Part shown: in pieces, positions 8,579 to 16,256 of the stretch
Position numbering within the stretch: the first letter of the stretch is position 1
Layout: every line of letters begins with the position of its first letter
DNA from: Argonema antarcticum A004/B2
GTDB lineage: Bacteria; Cyanobacteriota; Cyanobacteriia; Cyanobacteriales; Aerosakkonemataceae
DNA: 53,897 nucleotides
Reading direction: 5' to 3'
Assembly: GCF_023333585.1 (NCBI RefSeq)
Contig: NZ_JAIQZN010000046.1
Coordinates: forward strand, 1 to 53,897
Translations under genes and position numbers: made by a program
Notes under the pieces: model-generated
What the model saw: only the letters and a program-made list of their open reading frames with translations
The model's database searches: none
What the model was told of the DNA's origin: nothing

Positions 8579-9150
8579 ATTTACCTTGTTTGAGTTCTGC
8601 CTCTAGTTGCGGGAGGCGATACTTTTGGATCAACCTGGTGAGAGATTTACCAGCTTTTTCTGATATCTCTTGCAATTTTATTTTCTCTTCTGGTTTTAAA
8701 CTGCTAGAATTATTGGCAGTTGGCCATTCTTGCCGTTCTCGGTGATCGTCGCAAAGGGTATAAAGTTCTTCAAATTGATCGATTACCAGAAGCAATTTCC
8801 TATTACCGGAATTCTTTCTCAATATTCGTTCTATTACTTCCGGTAATGCTAAATCTTTCGCGACTAAAGCGGCGGCGAGTTTGTTACCTTCTACCAATTG
8901 GTCTGTCTCGCTCAATTGCGGTTCGAGTTGCGGTATAATGGCATTTTGGCTTTTCCAGACGCAAACGCAACCCCAAATTGCGATAACTCGATCGCCATTC
9001 GTCGTACTGTTCTGGTATTTTAATGGCAGGCGGTAACTTACCGGAGATTTCGGTAGAAGGACGCGCACCTTCTACCCCGATTTGGAGAATCGCGGGAAAA
9101 CCTTGCTCGAAGCTACCTTCCCCCACTCTGAGAACTGCTAACTTGGTCAT
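8579..9150 (-). pseudogene. Decayed CHAT-type protein N-terminus joined to NTPase fragment
   Basis: The frame starting at 9150 (MTKLAVLRVGEGSFEQGFPA) closely resembles the N-terminus of the intact CHAT-CHASE2 protein at 13047 (MGKVAVIKIRSDDSKQGFLV), including the later stretch with conserved Trp and GLRLR. After a frameshift near 8950 the next frame reads LVEGNKLAAALVAKD and KLLLVIDQFEELYTLC. The latter is the Walker-B-like signature of STAND/NACHT-type NTPases that are often coupled to WD40 repeats. The P-loop and effector parts are gone. It appears to be a deletion-derived chimera of a CHAT-NTPase gene. Confidence 0.7.
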
Positions 9151-9590
9151 GGGAGTGCGATCGACAAACCCGTTAACAAGAGTATACTGCTCTTGGTAAC
9201 GGGTGATGTATAAAATATAGCAATCTCACTTAACTTGTAATTTTTTTTAACTAACAAATTGCGATCGGGTAGGGTGTCGCAGGATTCCAACACCACTAAT
9301 TCCAAATTAGGCGGTAAATGCACCCGATTTTTCATCGGATACACTCGCAGCAACACAGCTACTTTCCCTTGTCTTTTCTCCAAAATCGCCACCATCAGCG
9401 CTACCGAATGTCCCGCCAACTGCAAACCCAAATCTGTCATCCTTAGACTCAAACATGATTTTCTCCGTATATATCTGTCAAAGGTTTGACTTGTTTCTAC
9501 GGATTTATTGGAATCGGATTTGAGGCAATATGCGGGTGCGGTAATTTTGGGGAGCAAATTTGTCTGCAAATTGCTTGAAAAGCTTGCCAA
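9151..9590 (-). pseudogene. Decayed DUF1822-type protein C-terminal remnant
   Basis: Within this frame the segment from about 9455 downwards reads MTDLGLQLAGHSVALMVAIL, then VHLPPNLELVVLESCDTLPD. It parallels the C-terminus of the intact DUF1822 protein at 11558 (LIDMGMQLGGHRLGLIVAI; KLPPNLKLSVLSESGETI). The rest of the family domain is missing. The order (this fragment, then the CHAT N-terminus) is the same as in the intact operon, so this was a paralogous DUF1822-CHAT pair on the opposite strand. Confidence 0.7.
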
Positions 9591-9705
9591 TAGGCACTTT
9601 TAGCCGATGTGCGCCCTCCTAACCCGCATAATTCCCCTCTTGCAACACCAATAAGATTAGTGGGACACTTCAGAAAACAGTATTTAGCTCGGATATCAAG
9701 CCAAA

Positions 9706-11544
9706 ATGTCTAACTTTTTCATCAAAGACAGCATCCCCAGGTTGCCAGAACGATCGAATAATATCGATCGATTTTCCATGTATCTCATGCTCGATGACTG
9801 CAATGAACGGATGGTAATTCAGTGGAAATGTCGTCTGCATTTGAAACGTAATTTGGAGTTATATGAAGCGGAAGATCCACAGTTTGCTAAGTTATGCCGC
9901 CAGCAAGATAAAGGTAGAGGTATCGCAGAGTATTGGGTGAAGGTAGTGCAGTCTGCAATAGGGGAAGTAAAGAGTAGAAAATTAGCTTTAGAACACTTGG
10001 CTGCCTATTTTGAATCAACCTGCTATCAAGCGGCTAAAAAAGTGCGATCGCAATCTAGCGATCGCACTTGGGACGAATACCTCTATATTGCTAGAAAAAT
10101 GGTTTACAATTTGGATAATTTTGCTAAAGCTTTAGAAAAATACGATAAATCCCAAGGAGCGAATCTAGATACTTATATCCAAGATATTTTAGAAAAAACT
10201 ATTAAATCTGAAGTAACTGTGGGAAAATTCTCTCGTTGGCGTCTCTTGTATAAAAAACCTGACAAAGATCTCAAGTCAGCTCTAGAAATAACAAAACATG
10301 GACAATTGCAGGTTTCTCAATATCTATTTGCTCGAAAATATTTCAAACAAGTTTATTTAATTAATAAAGTTCAAAATCCTGACCGACAAGCTGGACAAAA
10401 ATGGCCTTTACCCGATCTAGCAGATTTCAACGAAGCTGCTAAATACTACAATGCTGAAAAATCCTTCCCTTCCGCACCCCATGAAGTATCTGCTAGTTCG
10501 GGAATGGTAACTGGAGAAAAAATTAAACAATGGATGGAAAATTGTATAGAAGCATTGCAAAAGTATTCTGTTAATTCAATTAATGCTGTTTCTATTGAAT
10601 TCGTCAAGGAATCTGATATTGAAATAAAAGCTGAAGAATCTAACGAAATAGATTCGTATAGTTTCTGGGATGCGGTTGAGTGCGAAGATTTGATTAATCG
10701 AACGGATGTTGCTTTTCGGTCAGAAATCGAAAATATTAAAGCTAAAGTCGATCTGCGAATTCAGCAAAGAAAGCTGCAAATTCACCATAAGAAAATACCC
10801 AATCTTTATTATGGTGTAGGACTAACCCAAACGCAAATAGCCAATATATTGGGCATCAATCAAGGTAATATTGGTCGTCATCTTGACAGTTACTATGAAG
10901 TTCCTCTTCTAGAAAAGTTAGCTGCTATTTCTCAAGCAAACGAATGGGTAAAACCATCAGTATCCCGCTGGTTAGTGAAAGATTACGCATCTCCTTTGCA
11001 CTCGGATTTGATTCAAGCGGCTTTAGTTGAAGCTATCAACAAGCTTACACCAGAATATCGAGAAGTATTACAATTGCGTTATGGGCATAATTTAACTGAA
11101 AACCAAATTTCTGCGCGGTACTGCATAATGGAGAGAGAAGTTAACCAAAGAATAAATGAAGCTCAGATTTGTTTGGAGTCCGCGCTATTAAAGGTAATCG
11201 AGGAATGGTTGGATAAATATGTAAAATCCTGGCTTTACAGGTTTTACAAGCTCAGCATTTACTCTGCTTTGAATTCCGCTCTCGCTAATCTTTCCACCGA
11301 TTGCAAAGAGGTTGTGAATTATCGATATTACCTGCGACGAACTGAAGAACAAACGGCGGTGCAACTGAATTTAAACGGGAATCAGGTTAATGAAAGAATC
11401 TACTTAGCTAAAATCCAATTACGAGATAGTCTTTTAAAGTGGATTGTCGAAAATCTGGATGTCTCGCTAGAGAAAGAATCCGAATTAGCTAAAGTTAATA
11501 TTCTCGTGCAAGAATGGTTGCAAAATTTGTACAAATCCAACTAA
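9706..11544 (+). CDS. Divergent sigma-70-like factor with repeated region-4-like helices
   Basis: The product has 612 residues. Residues about 95-175 resemble sigma region 2, with a YDKSQGANLDTYIQDIL segment (146-162) matching the usual FDPxKGxxFxTYA pattern. The C-terminal half has three helix-turn-helix-like segments: 372-395 (LTQTQIANILGINQGNIGRH), 447-493 (LTPEYREVLQLRYGHNLTE) and 529-577 (LSTDCKEVVNYRYYLRRTEE). The last two each look like sigma region 4. Group 1/2 sigma factors are shorter and have only one region 4. It opens an operon with DUF1822, CHAT-CHASE2 and DUF928 genes (gap to the next start 13 bp) and may direct RNA polymerase to this locus. No strong ribosome binding site is visible before the ATG. 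A non-sigma regulator remains possible. Confidence 0.75.
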   Translation: MSNFFIKDSIPRLPERSNNIDRFSMYLMLDDCNERMVIQWKCRLHLKRNLELYEAEDPQFAKLCRQQDKGRGIAEYWVKVVQSAIGEVKSRKLALEHLAAYFESTCYQAAKKVRSQSSDRTWDEYLYIARKMVYNLDNFAKALEKYDKSQGANLDTYIQDILEKTIKSEVTVGKFSRWRLLYKKPDKDLKSALEITKHGQLQVSQYLFARKYFKQVYLINKVQNPDRQAGQKWPLPDLADFNEAAKYYNAEKSFPSAPHEVSASSGMVTGEKIKQWMENCIEALQKYSVNSINAVSIEFVKESDIEIKAEESNEIDSYSFWDAVECEDLINRTDVAFRSEIENIKAKVDLRIQQRKLQIHHKKIPNLYYGVGLTQTQIANILGINQGNIGRHLDSYYEVPLLEKLAAISQANEWVKPSVSRWLVKDYASPLHSDLIQAALVEAINKLTPEYREVLQLRYGHNLTENQISARYCIMEREVNQRINEAQICLESALLKVIEEWLDKYVKSWLYRFYKLSIYSALNSALANLSTDCKEVVNYRYYLRRTEEQTAVQLNLNGNQVNERIYLAKIQLRDSLLKWIVENLDVSLEKESELAKVNILVQEWLQNLYKSN

Positions 11545-11557
11545 AAAAGGAGAAGTG

Positions 11558-13018
11558 ATGTTTAGTTTAAATCAAGAAAAAACAGCTAATTTTGAGTTAC
11601 TCTGTTTGCAGATTTCCCTAGCATATCAACAAGAAGCATGGCAGGAATCTGAGAAACAATCGAATGCGATCGCGCGTCACAATGCCTATCTCAATTACGT
11701 TTGCTTAAAGACTTTCCTCACTTGGTTATCAGAAGAATCTGAAGTTCAACCATCCGTATGGCCTAGTCAAAATAGCTTACCCGCTATTTGGGAAGTTGTC
11801 AACGGGACGGCAATTCAATTAGGCGAAACGCGACTGGTGTTAATTCCCTGCGATGATGCTGATAGATCGGAGTTTTCCGTACCGCAAGAGTGGGTCGATA
11901 TTCCTAATTGGGTGGCAGATTATTATATTGCTGTCGAGGTAATTCTGGATGGAGATGAGGATGATTGTTTCCTCAGAGTTGGGGGTTTTACTACTCATCG
12001 CCAGTTGAAAAATAAAGGCAGATATAATGAGAGCGATCGCACTTATTCTTTGCCAACAGAATCATTGACCAAAAACCTCACCGTCATGCAAGCAACAATT
12101 GGACTTTTTTCGCCAGAAAAAGTTCCACCATTGCCAACTTTGTCTATCGCCAAGATAATGAATTTATTGAAGATTTTGAGTGATTCATCTCTCTATTCGC
12201 CGCGTCTGCGAGTCGATATTCCTTTTGAAGAGTGGGCTGCATTGTTAGCAGATGAAAAGTCGAGACAGCAACTATACAATCGGCGCATGGGTTTATTAAT
12301 CCCAGACTTTATGCCAAATCAACAGCCGATCATCTTGAAGGGATGGTTACAGGATATAGTAGAAAAAGGTCGAAATGCAGTTGACGATATTTGGCAGACA
12401 TTTGAAACCTTATTTGCTCAACCAGAAGCCGTTCGGAGTCGGGTCAAGTCCCAAACTAGCTCTCCAGATGCGATCGGTCCCGTCATCAGTCTCTTACAAC
12501 CTCATCAGTCCGATCGCATTCGCCGTCAAGCTGCTGGGGTGATCGGAGAAATTGGTACTGGCAATCGAGATGCGATCGAAGCTTTAATTCAATTATTAAA
12601 AACAACTCAGGATGAAGAAACTCGTTGGCAAGCAAGTCTAAGCTTGGGAAAAATTGACCCCGGTAACCCCTTGGCGGGTGTAAAAAAAGCGAGACTAATT
12701 GACATGGGAATGCAGTTAGGAGGTCACAGATTAGGTTTAATAGTTGCGATTAGACCTAAACTAGAAGAAAGAATTGGAGTATCTTTGCAAGTGCAACCGC
12801 TAGACAATTCAACTAAACTACCTCCAAATCTTAAACTGAGCGTGCTTTCAGAGTCAGGAGAAACTATTTCCGGCTTAGAAACGGAAGCTAGAAGTGATGA
12901 TGAAGGTAGGGGTAAAGATGAATTCCTTGAATTACGCTTTAGTCCACCGCCGCGAAAACTGTTTCGGGTTCGTCTTTCTGTTGATAATTTGAATATAACT
13001 GAGGATTTTATAGCTTAA
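11558..13018 (+). CDS. DUF1822 family protein with HEAT-like repeats
   Basis: The product has about 486 residues. I prefer the ATG at 11558 because AAGGAG lies 5 nt upstream of it; a GTG at 11555 in frame is too close. The N-terminal 230 residues show the DUF1822 pattern (PSVWPSQNSLPAIWEVVNG; VPQEWVDIPNWVADYYIAVEV; FLRVGGFTTHRQLKNKG). Residues about 300-370 form HEAT-like repeats (RIRRQAAGVIGEIG; ETRWQASLSLGKI). The C-terminal segment (LIDMGMQLGGHRLGLIV) recurs in the decayed copy at 9151-9590. DUF1822 genes are commonly found next to CHAT genes in cyanobacteria; their function is unknown. The HEAT repeats suggest protein-protein contact, perhaps with the CHAT-CHASE2 product encoded 28 bp downstream. 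Confidence 0.85.
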   Translation: MFSLNQEKTANFELLCLQISLAYQQEAWQESEKQSNAIARHNAYLNYVCLKTFLTWLSEESEVQPSVWPSQNSLPAIWEVVNGTAIQLGETRLVLIPCDDADRSEFSVPQEWVDIPNWVADYYIAVEVILDGDEDDCFLRVGGFTTHRQLKNKGRYNESDRTYSLPTESLTKNLTVMQATIGLFSPEKVPPLPTLSIAKIMNLLKILSDSSLYSPRLRVDIPFEEWAALLADEKSRQQLYNRRMGLLIPDFMPNQQPIILKGWLQDIVEKGRNAVDDIWQTFETLFAQPEAVRSRVKSQTSSPDAIGPVISLLQPHQSDRIRRQAAGVIGEIGTGNRDAIEALIQLLKTTQDEETRWQASLSLGKIDPGNPLAGVKKARLIDMGMQLGGHRLGLIVAIRPKLEERIGVSLQVQPLDNSTKLPPNLKLSVLSESGETISGLETEARSDDEGRGKDEFLELRFSPPPRKLFRVRLSVDNLNITEDFIA

Positions 13019-13046
13019 ATAAAGTGGGAAAAGCAGGAACTCAATT

Positions 13047-15410
13047 ATGGGGAAAGTAGCCGTTATCAAAATTAGGTCTGACGACTCGAAACAGGGATTT
13101 TTAGTTTCGTTACAAATCTGCCAAGACGATGGACTTCCCCTGTCCGAAATTGAAGGTGCCAGACTGCCAACTCACCCAGATATTGAGAGTTGCTATTTGA
13201 TGTGGCAGACATTCTTTCGGGGACTGAAAGTGCGGGGTAATGATGATTGGGAAATTGAGCCAACTTTTACTCAACGTTCTACAATTGAAGGCGTAGATGC
13301 TTGTCGGGAATGGGTGAAATCATTAGAAACCAATATGCAAGATTGGCTGCAAAAGTCATCCGATCGCAAGTGGCAACAAATCCGAGAAAAATTAGTAGGA
13401 GAGTTAGCTAAGAATTCTCAAGACGTTCGGGTGATGATTAAAGCTCATCCTAGCTTGTGGAAACTTCCTTGGCATAGCTGGGATTTGTTGAAGTCTTACC
13501 CCGATCTGGGAATTAGTTTTAGTCCTGAAGACTACAATCGAGAAGAAATTAGTAGAAGCAAAGGTAGTGATAATCAAGTTAATATTTTAGCAATTTTGGG
13601 AGACGATAGTAATATCGATTTGCAACCCGATCGGCAGGTAATTGCTAATCTAAAAGGTGCGGAAACAGAAGTTTTAAATAAACCAACAGCATCAGACTTT
13701 ATTAAAAAGGTGCGCCAAGAGTCAGGGTGGGATATTTTGTTTTTTGCAGGTCATAGCGAAACTAAAGATAATGTGGGTAGAATTTATATTAGTAAAGATG
13801 AAAGTTTGGAAATAGAACAATTTAAGAATGCGTTAAAATCTGCAATTAATCGCGGATTGAAGATTGCTATATTTAATTCTTGTGAGGGATTAGGATTAGC
13901 GGAACAGATTGCTAAATTACAAATTCCAGTAGCAGTTTTCATGCAGGAAAAAGTACCCGATCGAGTAGCGCAATCTTTCTTAAAAGAGTTTTTAACCGAA
14001 TATGCGAACGGACAACCTTTGCATACGGCATTTCGACGCGCTCAAAGTAGGTTGGAAGAATTTACAACTTTACCAGGTGCAACTTGGTTGCCAAAGCTGT
14101 ATCAAAATTTAGGGGAAACGCCGCCGACGTGGGAAGAGTTGCGAGATAAAAAGAAACCAGATCCTCTACCAATTCCCCCACCTTCTCGTCCGTCAAAACC
14201 CAAGCTGCAAACGGTTTTTATTGCGAGTTTTATAGTAACTAGCTTGGTGATGGGAGTGCGATCGATCGGATGGTTGCAATCCTGGGAGTTGCAGGCGTAT
14301 GATGCGATAATGAGAATGCGATCGATCCAAGATCCAGATGAGCGACTTTTAGTTGTCAGAATAACTCAAGAGGATATGGAACAACTGGGTGAAAAAACAT
14401 TGAGCGATCGCACAGTAGCTCAGTTATTGGCTAAACTACAACAGTATAAACCGCAATTAATCGGTTTGGATATTTATCGAGATAAACCAGTGGGAAAAGG
14501 ACTGGCTGATTTGAAAACACAACTCCAACAGGGACAAAAAATAATTACTGTCTGTAAAAGTCCAAGTGATGTAGAAACTAACAAAGTAGGCTATCAACCA
14601 CCGCCTGGAGTACCAGAAGAACGTATAGGTTTTAGCGATTTTGTGGAAGATAAAGACGGCATTATACGTCGCCATTTATTCCATCTGAATCCAGAACCTT
14701 CATCTCCTTGTAAATCATTAGAAGCTTTGAGTACCAAACTAGCACTCAATTACTTGAAGTCCAAGGGTATTGTACCTGACGCCGGAGACTTTTTAAAGTT
14801 TCGTAATGTCGTTTTTCAGCCATTGGAAAAGAATACTGGCGGCTATCAGCAATCGGATAAATATACAGATCTGTACGGACACCAAGTGATGCTCAATTAT
14901 CGCCCATATCACCGTTTTGAAGATATTGCCCAGTCAGTTACTATTATGGATGTTTTGAATGGTGATGTGAAACCGGGTTTTGTAAAAGATCGGATTGTCC
15001 TTATTGGTTATGATGACGATGCTTTTTCCACACCTTACCCTGCTAGTCAACTACCAAATCAAAAAACCCCAGGAGTCTTTATTCACGCGCAAATGGTGAG
15101 TCAAATTATCGATGCAGCTTTGGAGAAACGCTCTTTAATTGGTTTTTTCCCTCCGTGGGGAGACACCCTTTTTGTTTGGAGTTGGTCGATAGTGGGAGGT
15201 ACGATCGTTTGGAGTTTCCGAAAACTAATAATTATAGGAATAACTAAAGCGATCGCACTTGGTTTATTATATGCAGTTTGCTGGGGAATATTGTTAATTC
15301 AAAGCCGCTGGATGCCATTTATACCCTCTGCCTTTGCTTTAGTGTTGACAGGTGGAATTGCGATTGTTTTTACAGAATTAAAAGCCAATAAATTGCGAGG
15401 CGAAAAATGA
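13047..15410 (+). CDS. CHAT-CHASE2 membrane protein (caspase-like protease plus sensor)
   Basis: The product has 787 residues. The cytoplasmic N-terminal half contains a CHAT domain (caspase/separase fold) with the catalytic pair His236 (FFAGHSE) and Cys279 (IFNSCEG) in place. A proline-rich linker and a membrane segment (about 389-407) lead to a CHASE2 sensor (ELQAYDAIMRMRS onward, about 408-690), normally extracytoplasmic. Three hydrophobic segments follow (about 700-775). A CHASE2 domain is usually N-terminal to a kinase or cyclase; here the effector comes first. The protein could couple an envelope signal to proteolysis inside the cell. It overlaps the DUF928 gene by 4 bp (ATGA), implying translational coupling. 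Protease activity is inferred from the dyad, not shown. Confidence 0.88.
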   Translation: MGKVAVIKIRSDDSKQGFLVSLQICQDDGLPLSEIEGARLPTHPDIESCYLMWQTFFRGLKVRGNDDWEIEPTFTQRSTIEGVDACREWVKSLETNMQDWLQKSSDRKWQQIREKLVGELAKNSQDVRVMIKAHPSLWKLPWHSWDLLKSYPDLGISFSPEDYNREEISRSKGSDNQVNILAILGDDSNIDLQPDRQVIANLKGAETEVLNKPTASDFIKKVRQESGWDILFFAGHSETKDNVGRIYISKDESLEIEQFKNALKSAINRGLKIAIFNSCEGLGLAEQIAKLQIPVAVFMQEKVPDRVAQSFLKEFLTEYANGQPLHTAFRRAQSRLEEFTTLPGATWLPKLYQNLGETPPTWEELRDKKKPDPLPIPPPSRPSKPKLQTVFIASFIVTSLVMGVRSIGWLQSWELQAYDAIMRMRSIQDPDERLLVVRITQEDMEQLGEKTLSDRTVAQLLAKLQQYKPQLIGLDIYRDKPVGKGLADLKTQLQQGQKIITVCKSPSDVETNKVGYQPPPGVPEERIGFSDFVEDKDGIIRRHLFHLNPEPSSPCKSLEALSTKLALNYLKSKGIVPDAGDFLKFRNVVFQPLEKNTGGYQQSDKYTDLYGHQVMLNYRPYHRFEDIAQSVTIMDVLNGDVKPGFVKDRIVLIGYDDDAFSTPYPASQLPNQKTPGVFIHAQMVSQIIDAALEKRSLIGFFPPWGDTLFVWSWSIVGGTIVWSFRKLIIIGITKAIALGLLYAVCWGILLIQSRWMPFIPSAFALVLTGGIAIVFTELKANKLRGEK

Positions 15411-16252
15411 TTTACACAAAGTTATTTTTCCGCAGGATAGTACTTAGCTTTATTATTAGTTTATTGATTTTCGGCTTCGGAAATTTCGCCGGATTGGTAC
15501 AAGCACAAATTAGCGAAAATGGCAATTCAACTAACAAAGAACGCCTTATATTTGTTGAGCCACAATTGACCAATCGAGGTGCGCCCGGTCGTCGGACAGG
15601 TGGCGGAAAACGCGGGGATAGCGCAGCAAACCAGTGTCCGTCTCTGGATGAAAATGAGGCGGTAATAACTGCCTTAGTGCCTGCTGTTAAGCAAACAAAT
15701 ACATCGATCGTAAATCCCTTGGATTTAGTCAGAGGGGTAACAATTAAAGATCGTCCGACTTTTTGGTTTTATGTTTCCTATCCTTCTCGTCTAAATGCTG
15801 AGTTTGTGGTGCAAGAAAAGGAGGGTAGAGAAACCAAAAATATCTACAAAAAACTTTTGCAACTACCTGGTAAAAAAAGTTTTGTTAGCATAAGTATACC
15901 ATCCGATCCGCAAATAAAGCCTTTAGAAATAGGTAAAGACTATCGCTGGAATTTTTCTATTATTTGCAATCCAAATGAGCGATCGGAAGATATTTTTGTT
16001 AACGGTGGCGTGCAAAGAGTGTCAAGTCCTACTGTTAGCGATCGCTTGGATACAACTAACCCGCGATCGCTGATTGTCTTTTATGCTAAAAATGGTATCT
16101 GGTACGAAGCTATAACTCTTTTGGGAAATTCGTATTTTAAAAATCCCTCAGATCGGCAAACTGCTACTGATTGGGCTGATTTATTGGGGTCTGTTGGCTT
16201 GGATAATATTGCCCAAGAAGGCGTTGTCGATCGCTATTCTCCTGAAAACTAA
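15407..16252 (+). CDS. DUF928 family exported protein
   Basis: The product has 281 residues. The N-terminus is a clear signal peptide (hydrophobic FIISLLIFGFGNFAGLV, then QAQ), so it is exported. The mature part has the DUF928 hallmarks: the GAPGRRTGGGKRGD stretch, ENEAVITALVPAV, PTFWFYVSYPS and YRWNFSIICNP. The function is unknown. In cyanobacteria this family repeatedly occurs with CHASE2-CHAT and haemagglutinin-like genes. Translation is coupled to the gene before it, so the periplasmic protein may interact with its CHASE2 domain. The stop lies 4 bp from the stop of the convergent TPR-CHAT gene, leaving no space for a terminator between the operons. Confidence 0.88.
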   Translation: MIYTKLFFRRIVLSFIISLLIFGFGNFAGLVQAQISENGNSTNKERLIFVEPQLTNRGAPGRRTGGGKRGDSAANQCPSLDENEAVITALVPAVKQTNTSIVNPLDLVRGVTIKDRPTFWFYVSYPSRLNAEFVVQEKEGRETKNIYKKLLQLPGKKSFVSISIPSDPQIKPLEIGKDYRWNFSIICNPNERSEDIFVNGGVQRVSSPTVSDRLDTTNPRSLIVFYAKNGIWYEAITLLGNSYFKNPSDRQTATDWADLLGSVGLDNIAQEGVVDRYSPEN

Positions 16253-16256
16253 ACAA

